Of a stretch of DNA of 64,000 nt, positions 32,640 to 40,617 are shown one piece after another. The notes below the pieces were generated by a model. That model was not told where the DNA came from and made no database searches. It saw nothing but the letters and a program-made list of their open reading frames with translations. A program made the translations under genes and the position numbers. Within the stretch, counting starts at the first letter, position 1. Each line of letters starts with the position of its first letter. Source of the stretch: Edwardsiella anguillarum ET080813 (lineage in GTDB: Bacteria > Pseudomonadota > Gammaproteobacteria > Enterobacterales > Enterobacteriaceae); NCBI RefSeq assembly GCF_000264765.2, contig NZ_CP006664.1, positions 2,852,001 through 2,916,000 on the forward strand, given 5' to 3'.

Positions 32640-33284
32640 ATGGATAATCGGATTCGGGTATTGCTGCTGCTGACGCTGGTCGGCGGGTTTGCCGATGCGG
32701 GCGCGTTTGTCCTGCTGGGTACCTTTACCGGCCATATCACCGGGAATGCGGTGCTGGCGATGATCTATTTGGCGCAGGGACGCTGGCTGACGCTGGGCTA
32801 CTGCGCCGTGGCGCTGGTCTGCTTCCTACTGGGCACCTATTGGGGGAGTCGCTGGCGTCTGCGTCGGATGACGGACAGCGATACGCGGCGCATTGCGCCG
32901 CTGCTGTCGCTACAGCTGCTGCTGATGCTGGCGGGGGCAGGACTCTGGCGCTGGGGCTGCCCCAGCGGCTTTATTCTGCTGCAGGCGTTGGCGCTGGGGC
33001 TGCAGAACGGCGTGATCCAGAGCCTGCATACCACCAAGGTGCACTCGACCTACATCACCGGGATGTCGACGTCGCTGCTCAACAGCCTGGCGGCGGGGCG
33101 GGCGGCGCCGGATCGTCCGGCCCGTGCGACGCTGCTCTGCGGTATTCTGGGGTTTGTCGGCGGCGCATTGCTGGGGGGAACCCTGACCGACCGCTTTGGC
33201 GCGGTCGGTTTTATCGCGGTTGGTATACCGCTGCTGGCGGCCGCCCTGCTGAGCCGTCGCATCGCCGGGACGCCGGGCGGCTGA
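32640..33284 (+). CDS. DUF1275 (YoaK-like) membrane protein
   Basis: 214 residues from ATG at 32640 (GAGGGTGCGCGGG precedes it). About six hydrophobic helices; the family signature LVGGFADAGAFVLLGTFTGHITGNAVL, then QALALGLQNGVIQSLH and TTKVHSTYITGMSTSLLNSL. Family members are small membrane proteins of unknown transport function. An upstream in-frame ATG would add a W-T-V repeat segment from the tandem repeat; I consider that unlikely. Confidence 0.82.
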   Translation: MDNRIRVLLLLTLVGGFADAGAFVLLGTFTGHITGNAVLAMIYLAQGRWLTLGYCAVALVCFLLGTYWGSRWRLRRMTDSDTRRIAPLLSLQLLLMLAGAGLWRWGCPSGFILLQALALGLQNGVIQSLHTTKVHSTYITGMSTSLLNSLAAGRAAPDRPARATLLCGILGFVGGALLGGTLTDRFGAVGFIAVGIPLLAAALLSRRIAGTPGG

Positions 33285-33296
33285 CGACGCGGGGGG

Positions 33297-34187
33297 TTAC
33301 AGGAACTCGGCGGCGCGGAATTTGGCCAGCGCGTCGGCCTTTTGCTGGGTCGTCATCGGGCGCAGCGGACGGCGCGGATCGCCGACGTCGATGCCGTGCA
33401 GCTGCATGGCGACCTTGCCCGCGGCGACGCCGCCATATTCGACCAGCACCCGGATGATGGCGATCACTTTATCCATGCAGCGGGCGACATCCTGCATATC
33501 GCCGCGGCGGAAGCTCTCCATCAGGCGCAGATAGAGCGGCGCGGCGTAGTTGTAGGTGCTGCCGACGGCGCTGGTGGCGCCGCAGGCAAGCCCGGCGGGC
33601 ATAAACTCATCGACGCCGAACGGAATATCGAAGCGGCCGTTCTCTACCCGCAGGCAGCGCTGGTACTCATACATATCGCTGGCATTGAACTTCATGCCGC
33701 TCAGGTTGGGAATGCGCCCGGAGGCACTTTGTAGGAAGCGCTCCATGTCGATGCTCAGGCCGGACATGCTGGAGTGATAGTAATAAAAACCTTTATCCGG
33801 CGCGGCCTCGGCCACCAGCCGGCAGTATTCGACCAGGTCATCTACGCTGCCCGGTTTAAAGAAGCAGGGGCCGATCACGGAGGTCGCCATGATATCCAGG
33901 GTATTGGCATGACGCGCCAGCGTCACGGCGTCGGCAATGCTCAGCGCCCCGGTATGAACGATCAGATCCAGCTTTCCCTGACTGGCGTCGACCCAGCGTT
34001 CGGCGATGCGCATACGCTCTTCCACCGAACACTGAATACCCTCGCCGGTGGTGCCCAAGACATAGGCGCCGGTGACGCCATCAGCGATCAGGTGTTCGGC
34101 AATGCGGTCGATGACCGGGTAGTTAACGCTGCCGTCGGCCTTAAACGGGGTATGCGGTGCAGCGATCAAACCGGTTAGCTTTTTCAT
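33297..34187 (-). CDS. nanA: N-acetylneuraminate lyase (NanA-type)
   Basis: 296 residues of the DHDPS/NAL aldolase fold. GTTGEG at 45-50 binds the carboxylate, tyrosines 135-137 lie in FYYYHSS, and the Schiff-base lysine is K166 (SGMKFNASD). The sequence resembles eukaryotic neuraminate pyruvate-lyase (WVDASQGKLDLIVHTGALS) as much as the E. coli enzyme. It splits sialic acid into pyruvate and N-acetylmannosamine. A sialic acid symporter, porin and epimerase lie on the same strand nearby, which supports the substrate. Confidence 0.88.
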   Translation of the reverse strand: MKKLTGLIAAPHTPFKADGSVNYPVIDRIAEHLIADGVTGAYVLGTTGEGIQCSVEERMRIAERWVDASQGKLDLIVHTGALSIADAVTLARHANTLDIMATSVIGPCFFKPGSVDDLVEYCRLVAEAAPDKGFYYYHSSMSGLSIDMERFLQSASGRIPNLSGMKFNASDMYEYQRCLRVENGRFDIPFGVDEFMPAGLACGATSAVGSTYNYAAPLYLRLMESFRRGDMQDVARCMDKVIAIIRVLVEYGGVAAGKVAMQLHGIDVGDPRRPLRPMTTQQKADALAKFRAAEFL

Positions 34188-34230
34188 GCTAGCATCCTTT
34201 TGGAGTTATCTTGTTTTTTGGCTTTCTTGT

Positions 34231-34247
34231 ATGGAGTTTGACTCCAT
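34231..34247. promoter_or_regulatory. Perfect inverted repeat upstream of nanA (ATGGAGT-TTG-ACTCCAT)
   Basis: Seven-base arms with a three-base spacer, 44 bases before the nanA start. TGGAGTTAT, a motif also found before nanM, occurs at 34201-34209. A regulator operator is likely; the adjacent RpiR-type regulator is the natural candidate. Confidence 0.6.
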
Positions 34248-34356
34248 TTTAGGGCGTCATACGGTGAGCTGCAACCGTCGCAGCGCGTGACGACGGTAGA
34301 TTTTCGTTAAACTGTGAGCTCCTGCATTTTTTGCCCGCCGGGGCGCGGGCGGCCGT

Positions 34357-35247
34357 TCACGACAGCGCTTTAGCGCTCTGCAGCGCGTTCAGCGTCCGCA
34401 GCTTTTGCGCGGTAACGCGCTGCGGCTCCGCCTGAACCAGCAGGGTGTACAGCAGATCCAGTACGAACAGCTGGGCGGTCTTGGTGCCGATGGAGTCCCC
34501 CTGCAGCTTCCCCTGATTATTGCCGTTGATCAGGCTGATATCGGCATAGCGCATCAGCGCCGACCCCAGATTGTGGGTCAGGGCGATGGTGCGCGCGCCG
34601 GCCTCCTGCGCCAGCTTGAGCGCGTGTACCGTCTCCGGTGAAGCCCCGGAGTGACTGATGGCGATAGCGACATCCCCCGGCTGCAGCAGCGAGGCCTGCA
34701 TGTACATAAAGTGGTTATTGCTGGTGCCGTTAACCCGGTAGCCGATGCGCATCAGCTTGTTTTTCATGTCTTCGGCGGTGATGCCGGAGGAGCCGACGCC
34801 GCAGATAAACAGGTAGTTGGCCTGACGAATCGCATCGACCGCCGCCTGTACCTGTGCCATGTCCAGCAGGTTCAGCGTCTCTGACAGGACGCTGTTGATG
34901 GCGGACTGCAGCTTGCGGCCAATGGTCGGTACATCGTCGCTGTCGATGATTTCGGCATCGAGCAGCGGGGTTTCCTCCGCGTCGCCGCGGGCGAGTTCAA
35001 TCGCCAGGTCCAGCTTGAAATCCTGAAATCCTTTATAGCCGAGGGTGCGGCAGAAGCGGATCACCGTCGCCTCGCCGGACTGCGTGGCCTGGGCAAGCTG
35101 GGCGATGGAGAACTGGGTGACCTGCGCCGGGGTGCGCAGGATATAGTCGGCAATCCGTTGAGATACGCGGGTCAGGCTGTTCTGCATGGCAGAGAGCGTG
35201 TCGAGGATTTTTCCGGGCTGTAAGCGAATCTGCTGAGAGTCCTTCAT
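34357..35247 (-). CDS. RpiR-family regulator of sialic acid genes
   Basis: 296 residues. N-terminal helix-turn-helix (LTRVSQRIADYILRTPAQVT, FSIAQLAQATQSGEATVIRF, LGYKGFQDFKLDLA) and a C-terminal SIS sugar-phosphate domain (NYLFICGVGSSGITAEDMKNKL, AIAISHSGASPETVHALKLA). This is the RpiR class (MurR, SiaR, NanR of vibrios), which sense amino sugar phosphates. Placement between lyase and transporter genes points to control of sialic acid genes. Its operators are proposed in the findings. Confidence 0.88.
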   Translation of the reverse strand: MKDSQQIRLQPGKILDTLSAMQNSLTRVSQRIADYILRTPAQVTQFSIAQLAQATQSGEATVIRFCRTLGYKGFQDFKLDLAIELARGDAEETPLLDAEIIDSDDVPTIGRKLQSAINSVLSETLNLLDMAQVQAAVDAIRQANYLFICGVGSSGITAEDMKNKLMRIGYRVNGTSNNHFMYMQASLLQPGDVAIAISHSGASPETVHALKLAQEAGARTIALTHNLGSALMRYADISLINGNNQGKLQGDSIGTKTAQLFVLDLLYTLLVQAEPQRVTAQKLRTLNALQSAKALS

Positions 35248-35342
35248 GAGAGGGCGCCTTGATTGATGAACTGCACCGTCCAGCGGCGCTGCGGGATAGG
35301 AATTGGGATATGTAACGTTAAGCGTAGCAAATAACCACGTTT

Positions 35343-35373
35343 AAAAAAAGTCAGCCCGGCATGGACCGGGCTG
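35343..35373 (-). terminator. Rho-independent terminator after the sialic acid symporter gene
   Basis: CAGCCCGG (35352-35359) pairs with CCGGGCTG (35366-35373); on the minus strand seven Ts (35343-35349) follow the stem. It lies just after the symporter stop at 35391 and separates it from the regulator gene. Confidence 0.8.
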
Positions 35374-35390
35374 GGAGAGAAGGGCACGCG

Positions 35391-36872
35391 TCAGACGCGT
35401 TCGCGATCCAGCGTAACCTGTTTGGCCGGCGCAAACAGCGGCGCGGCGAGCACGCCGACCACGACGACCGACATGGCGCCGACGACGCCGTAGAAGAAGA
35501 AGTTGAGGTCAGAGGCGTAACGCGTTAGTAGCACGGCGACGATGCTGACCAGGATCCCGCAGAAGGCGCTGCCGGCGTTGGCGCGTTTAAAGAAGATCCC
35601 CAGCATAAACAGGCCGGTCATGGGGCCGCCCATCAGGCCGATCAGGCTGTTGAAGGCATCCCAAATCTCGGACTCATTGGAGAGCACCAGCCAAATGGTG
35701 GCCAGGCTGCTCAGCAGGCCGGCGAGGATAATCACCAGACGGGCGATCTTCATCTTCTGCGGCGCGCTGCGCTCGTGACGGCTGAGCCGCACATAGATAT
35801 CGGAGTTAAAGCAGCTGGAGATGCTGTTCAGGCTGCTGGAGATGCTGGACTGGGCCGCCGCGAAAATGGCCGCGATGATCAGCCCGGCGATGCCGCTGGG
35901 CATTTCGGTGACCACGAACAGCGGCAGGATCCCGCCGGTGTTAAAGCCCTTCGGCAGCAGCTGCGGATTCTGCTGATAGTAGACAAACAGCGCGGAGCCG
36001 ATGGCGAAGAAGAAAATGGGGATAATCGCCACCAGCTTGGCGTTGGTGATCAGCGTCCGCTTGGTCTCCTCGATGGAGTCGGTCACGATGTAGCGCTGGA
36101 CTACGTCCTGGCTGGCGGTAAATTGCTGAATATTGGCAAACAGAAAGCCTATCATCAGCACCGGAATGGTACTGTTGGTCCAGCTCCAGTGAAACTGGCT
36201 GTCCGGGAAGAATTTATCGGCGGCGGCGGTGACGCTGTAGATCTCGCTAATCCCGCCGTTCACCTTCCAACAGATCATGATGAAGATCAGCACGGCACCG
36301 CCGGAGAGCAGCAGCCCCTGGATCACGTCGGTCCAGATAACCCCTTCAATCCCCCCCATCCAGGTGTAGATGATGCACAGAATGCTGATCAGCAGCACCA
36401 GAACCACCGGATCGATGGCCAGGAAGGGACGCAGGGCCAGCACGGTCAGATAGGTGATAATGGCGATGCGGCCGATGTGGAACAGCATGAACGAGAGGCT
36501 GGCAAACAGCCGGCTGCGGACATCGAAGCGCGCCTCCAGATACTCGTAGGCCGAGGTGATTTTCAGCTTGCGGAAAAACGGAATGTAGAAGTAAAACACC
36601 AGCGGCAGAATGGCGATAGCCAGATACTGGCCGATGATGAATGTCCAGTCCGAGGTATAGGCCTTGGCCGGAATGGACATAAACGTGATGGAGCTCAAGG
36701 TGGTGGCAAAGACGGAGACGCCGGCGGCCCAGCCGGGAACGCGGCCGCCGCCGCGGAAGTAGTCATCCGCCGTTTTCTGGCGCTTGGCAAAGTACATCCC
36801 CACCAGCATCATCGCCAGCAGGTAGCCGAACAGGACGGCATAGTTAAGGAATCCGAAGTCATGAATCTGCAT
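35391..36872 (-). CDS. Na+/sialic acid symporter (SiaT, SSS family)
   Basis: 493 residues with about 13 membrane helices of the sodium:solute symporter family. It is near-identical in long stretches to Proteus mirabilis SiaT as I recall it (QKTADDYFRGGGRVPGWAAG, MGGIEGVIWTDVIQGLL, IQQFTASQDVVQRYIVTDS). It should import N-acetylneuraminate with Na+. A 358-base gap upstream contains its promoter and an operator candidate. Confidence 0.93.
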   Translation of the reverse strand: MQIHDFGFLNYAVLFGYLLAMMLVGMYFAKRQKTADDYFRGGGRVPGWAAGVSVFATTLSSITFMSIPAKAYTSDWTFIIGQYLAIAILPLVFYFYIPFFRKLKITSAYEYLEARFDVRSRLFASLSFMLFHIGRIAIITYLTVLALRPFLAIDPVVLVLLISILCIIYTWMGGIEGVIWTDVIQGLLLSGGAVLIFIMICWKVNGGISEIYSVTAAADKFFPDSQFHWSWTNSTIPVLMIGFLFANIQQFTASQDVVQRYIVTDSIEETKRTLITNAKLVAIIPIFFFAIGSALFVYYQQNPQLLPKGFNTGGILPLFVVTEMPSGIAGLIIAAIFAAAQSSISSSLNSISSCFNSDIYVRLSRHERSAPQKMKIARLVIILAGLLSSLATIWLVLSNESEIWDAFNSLIGLMGGPMTGLFMLGIFFKRANAGSAFCGILVSIVAVLLTRYASDLNFFFYGVVGAMSVVVVGVLAAPLFAPAKQVTLDRERV

Positions 36873-37230
36873 GTTTAATTCCTGCCATGGGTAAGGTAAG
36901 AGGGAGGGCGCTGACGGCGATAGTCCGGCGGGTGCGCGCGCCGCGGGGGGATATTGGATAGTGCATCACGCCGTCCTCCGTTAGGGTCGTTGTGTCGGCT
37001 CTGCGTCCTGGGGCAGAGGCGGGTCTTGTTGGTGTTTTGCTCCGTTATGATTATTTTTTCGGAGCGTTGCTTCATCAAGCGAAAAAATGGGGAAGTGTGA
37101 GGCGTCGCATAATGTGGTACGAAAATCGCTCTCTTATGTAGTGCAGCGCACACTTTCCCATTGATGAATTTAAAGATTACAGCCCTGTCTGTGCCGTTAG
37201 CGGAGCGCGCGGCGGCGCCCCGCAGAGGCG
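36873..37230. promoter_or_regulatory. 358-base gap: siaT promoter and operator candidate
   Basis: No gene is supported. On the minus strand TTGATG and AATAAT are separated by 17 bases (-35 and -10). GCTCCG (37039-37044) and CGGAGC (37060-37065), 15 bases apart, form an inverted repeat that covers the spacer and -10, the position of a repressor operator. Confidence 0.65.
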
Positions 37231-37920
37231 TTAGAAGTTGTACTGAAGCCCGACGCGGTAGCGCGTCTGGCGCGCATCGCTGTTGCTGTTGACGGCGACG
37301 TTGCCGACTTCGATATAGGGGGTAAAGGACGGATTTATCCGGTAAGAGAGGGCGACGTTGTGTTCATAATTGGTCTTTTTATTATCGTATTTAAGTGCGT
37401 CGCTATACATTTGGGTATAATCATATTCAACACGCCAATCATCAAATCGATAGCCAATATAACCATCCAGGCGGTTTGTCTGTTCGTCGTTTACGCCATC
37501 CTGCGTTTTTCTCGCATAGTCAAAACGGTAACGCCCGGCGATGTAAATACCGCTGTCAAAGCTGTATTGCGCTCTCAGGTAAGGCTTATAGATAGCGGTA
37601 TCCGCGCTGCTCTCAAAAATAATGCCTGGCTGTAGCGTGATATTATCGGACAGCTTATGGCTATAGCTCAGTCCCATTTCAATAGCGTTGGTTACTAGAT
37701 CGCTTAAAAATTTATCCTGCTCGCTATTTACGCCACCGGATTTTACGCTAGCATCAACGTAAAATCCTACGCCGCTGGCAAAGTTATGAATGATGGCGAT
37801 GCGATCCTTATTAATGCGTGAGGCATCTGCATATTCATGGCGAAAGTCGATGGTGGTGGCCTGCGCGTTTATTGCAGAGAAAATGAGAGATAGCGCTAAT
37901 GATATAATGGTCTTTTTCAT
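37231..37920 (-). CDS. Sialic acid porin of the NanC/KdgM family
   Basis: 229 residues: signal peptide (MKKTIISLALSLIFSAINAQA), then a 12-stranded beta barrel pattern ending in the aromatic C terminus (RQTRYRVGLQYNF). Conserved blocks include RYRFDYARK, RLDGYIGYRFDDWRVEYDYT and PSFTPYIEVGNVAVN. NanC lets sialic acid cross the outer membrane when general porins are low. The gene is clearly more AT-rich than its neighbours. Confidence 0.87.
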   Translation of the reverse strand: MKKTIISLALSLIFSAINAQATTIDFRHEYADASRINKDRIAIIHNFASGVGFYVDASVKSGGVNSEQDKFLSDLVTNAIEMGLSYSHKLSDNITLQPGIIFESSADTAIYKPYLRAQYSFDSGIYIAGRYRFDYARKTQDGVNDEQTNRLDGYIGYRFDDWRVEYDYTQMYSDALKYDNKKTNYEHNVALSYRINPSFTPYIEVGNVAVNSNSDARQTRYRVGLQYNF

Positions 37921-38029
37921 TTTTCATTCCCAGAGATATTGAGTGGTTTTTGATTATTTATGGGTACAGCTAGTCGTCGCCGCGATAGAAGGGATCGCGG
38001 CACGGGTAATCGTTATCGGCGGCGGCGTA

Positions 38030-39187
38030 TCAGCGTTCGATGATCAGCCTGCCGTCGCGCATGCTGAGCGTGATGACCGAATCGACCGCCTGGCCCTGTA
38101 GCGTCTCTCCGCCGATCAGGTAAAGGTGCTGGCCATCGCTGACGGAGACGCCGTAGCCCAGCGGGACAGGCAGCTCGCCAATGGCCTGCCAGCGCTCGCC
38201 CAGCTGGGCATAGATGGCCTGCTGCCAGTGCTTATTAAGCCCTTGATGGGCATAATAGTGCCGTTGGCGATAGTTGGCCCGGGCTCCGGGGAAGTTGGCG
38301 CCGCCCGCCACCAGCAGGGTTCCATGGCTGTAGCCTGCGTAGGCACCGGCCAGCCCCTCTTGAAGCGGCTCTCCCGGCGGCGGCGGCAGCGCACCTTCGC
38401 CGGTCCAGCGCAGCCGATCGTGGGACCAGGTGGCATAGTGGATCCGCTCTGTGCGCAGACCCGGCTTGATCTCGCCATTGATCAGCGTGATGCGTTCGCC
38501 GCTGCGCACCAGCGCCGAGCCCGCCGTTCCGGCAAAGGGGGTGACGCCGAGCGACTGCCAGCGTTGGCCGTCGGCATCAAATAGCAGCGCCTCCCGACTA
38601 AAGAAATAATCCTCGCTCGGCTTATCAAAATAGCGCTGAATAATATTATCAGAGGCTGGCTTATTATCTTTATTTTGATGAATGTCTCGGAGGTAACCAT
38701 CAAATATTTGTTTGTTTACGCCGCCTAAAAATAGCCCCTGGGTGCGGTTGAGCGCGACGGCGGCGTGACCGACAAAGCCCCGTGGCGGATGCGTATCTAT
38801 TTTTTGCCATTGATCGCTCTGCGGTATATAGCGATAGGTATCGGTTAATGCGGAGGGCGTCTCATCGTGCTGGCTAGCCTTACCGCTGCCGCCAAACACG
38901 TACAGGCTATTATTTAACGCCAGCGTCACCGCCTGATCCCGGGCCGTGCCAGGAAATGCAGCAATAGGCTCCCAGCGCTTTTCCTGGGCGGCCAAGTCCA
39001 ATCGATACCAGGATTTATCGGCGCTGCCCAGCCCGATATAAATCGTGTTGTTGAGAATGGCGCCGGTGCCGCCTTTAAACGGCGTTGGCAGTACGGGTAA
39101 TATCTCCGCATTTCCGGCAGGAATAATCAAGGCAGATAAAATCACGGCGGCCAGAAGACGGACGACTGGCTGCGTTAACCCAGGCAT
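38030..39187 (-). CDS. nanM: N-acetylneuraminate epimerase NanM (Kelch)
   Basis: 385 residues. A signal peptide (VVRLLAAVILSALIIPAGNA) precedes a six-bladed Kelch propeller: ILPVLPTPFKGGTGAILNNT, IYIGLGSADKSWYRLDL, SLYVFGGSGK and HLYLIGGETLQG. E. coli NanM is a periplasmic mutarotase converting alpha- to beta-sialic acid. A stem-loop (CCGCGAT/ATCGCGG) lies just after the stop. Confidence 0.92.
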   Translation of the reverse strand: MPGLTQPVVRLLAAVILSALIIPAGNAEILPVLPTPFKGGTGAILNNTIYIGLGSADKSWYRLDLAAQEKRWEPIAAFPGTARDQAVTLALNNSLYVFGGSGKASQHDETPSALTDTYRYIPQSDQWQKIDTHPPRGFVGHAAVALNRTQGLFLGGVNKQIFDGYLRDIHQNKDNKPASDNIIQRYFDKPSEDYFFSREALLFDADGQRWQSLGVTPFAGTAGSALVRSGERITLINGEIKPGLRTERIHYATWSHDRLRWTGEGALPPPPGEPLQEGLAGAYAGYSHGTLLVAGGANFPGARANYRQRHYYAHQGLNKHWQQAIYAQLGERWQAIGELPVPLGYGVSVSDGQHLYLIGGETLQGQAVDSVITLSMRDGRLIIER

Positions 39188-39502
39188 ATAAGCTCCTTGC
39201 GATTAAAGTATCATGATGCGGTGGCCGTTCTGCCCGCGGGGTGGACGACGGACATGACAGGACGTTGTTGTAGTATTGCTCCATTATAAAATGATCTTTG
39301 GAGTTATACTTCAATCTGCTTTTGTGTGAAGTGTGAGAGAGTTCAAAAATGAATCCGTTGCTTTATTGTGCAGCGCCATCGGGTCGCGAACCCAACGGGT
39401 TTATAGGCATAGAAAAATCATCACTAATTATACTTCGCGTGCTAATATTGGGTAAATGTTATTAGTCTGCCGATGCCGCGCATCGCAATAGACACCGTGG
39501 TG
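39188..39502. promoter_or_regulatory. nanM promoter region with shared operator
   Basis: CTCCA (39279-39283) and TGGAG (39299-39303) are separated by 15 bases beginning TTAT, as in the siaT site. A perfect TATAAT on the minus strand (39283-39288) overlaps it and reads directly into the repeat. The remainder up to ydhI is AT-rich and carries no supported gene. Confidence 0.65.
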
Positions 39503-39742
39503 ATGCTAACGATCATGCCGATCTTTCCGCTCTCCCCCCTGACCGACCTGGTCGTTGGGGCTTCACTGTACTTTCCCCCGCTGTTTAAGGCGGTGGCGCT
39601 GGGACTGCTGCTGTGGCTGATCGTTCACCGCCTGCTGCGCGCCCAGATCTACGGCGGCGATATCTGGCATCCCACGCTGCTGGATCTCTCCCTCCTCGTG
39701 ATATGCATCACCCTGGCGTTTGCCTTGCTAATCTGCGGATAG
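39503..39742 (+). CDS. ydhI: YdhI-like small membrane protein (DUF1656)
   Basis: 79 residues from ATG at 39503, an uncertain start: ATGs at 39473 and 39515 are alternatives and none has a good ribosome site. [38 protein letters not shown] and [19 protein letters not shown] align with E. coli YdhI. DUF1656 proteins accompany HlyD and FUSC genes in efflux systems. ydhJ follows by six bases. Confidence 0.86.
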   Translation: MLTIMPIFPLSPLTDLVVGASLYFPPLFKAVALGLLLWLIVHRLLRAQIYGGDIWHPTLLDLSLLVICITLAFALLICG

Positions 39743-39748
39743 TCTTCG

Positions 39749-40606
39749 ATGAAACTGCACTCCCTGAAATATTTTTTGAGCGTGATCGCCTGTGCCATCG
39801 CCCTGTGCGCCGGCGGATGGCTGTGGAACTACTACATGCAGTCGCCCTGGACCCGCGACGGTAAGGTCCGCGCCGAGCTGGTCAGCGTGACGCCGGAGGT
39901 CTCTGGGCGCATCACCCGCGTGGCGGTACGCGATAATCAGGCTGTGACCCGGGGGCAGCTGCTGTTCACGCTGGACAGCCAGCCGTTCATTATTGCCCGC
40001 GATCGGGCCAACGCGGCGCTGATGCGGGCGCAAAGCGATCTGGACAAGGCGCAGCACGAGGCCGCGCGGCGGCGCCGTCTGCCGGCGGACGCCATCTCCG
40101 CCGAGTCGCTGGATACCGCGCAGCTGAATGTTAAGGCGATGCAGGCCGCCTATCAGGTCGCCCGCGAGAGCCTGGCGCAGGCCGAGTGGGACCTGGCCCA
40201 CGTGCGTATCGAGGCGCCGGCGGATGGCTTTATCACCAACCTGCGCAGCCGGGCCGGCAACTATGCCCACGCCGGCACGCCGCTGGTGGCGCTGATCGAT
40301 CGCCATTCGTTCTATGTGATGGGATACTTTGAAGAGACCAAGCTGCGCCATATCCGGGTCGGCGATCGGGCCGATATCATGCTGTATGACGGCAGTACGC
40401 CGCTGCAGGGGCGGGTTGAAAGCATTGGGCGCGCCATCGACGATCAGAGCGCCGAGCCGGGCGCCGATATGCTGCTGAATGTGAAGCCCAACGTGCCCTG
40501 GGTGCGTCTGGCGCAGCGCGTGCCGGTGCGTATCGCCCTGGACGGCGTGGCGGCCGATACGCTGCTGGTTTCGGGCATGACCTGCACCATTACCCTGAAA
40601 CCCTAG
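39749..40606 (+). CDS. ydhJ: YdhJ-like membrane fusion protein (HlyD family)
   Basis: 285 residues, same length as E. coli YdhJ. One N-terminal membrane helix (FLSVIACAIALCAGGWL), a lipoyl/barrel-sandwich domain (TPEVSGRITRVAVRDNQAV, IEAPADGFITNLRSRAGNYA) around a coiled coil (LDKAQHEAARRRRLPADA), and a beta-barrel. It joins YdhK to an outer membrane channel for efflux, perhaps of aromatic acids as for AaeAB; substrate unknown. Confidence 0.92.
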   Translation: MKLHSLKYFLSVIACAIALCAGGWLWNYYMQSPWTRDGKVRAELVSVTPEVSGRITRVAVRDNQAVTRGQLLFTLDSQPFIIARDRANAALMRAQSDLDKAQHEAARRRRLPADAISAESLDTAQLNVKAMQAAYQVARESLAQAEWDLAHVRIEAPADGFITNLRSRAGNYAHAGTPLVALIDRHSFYVMGYFEETKLRHIRVGDRADIMLYDGSTPLQGRVESIGRAIDDQSAEPGADMLLNVKPNVPWVRLAQRVPVRIALDGVAADTLLVSGMTCTITLKP

Positions 40607-40617
40607 GGCGGAGTGGA

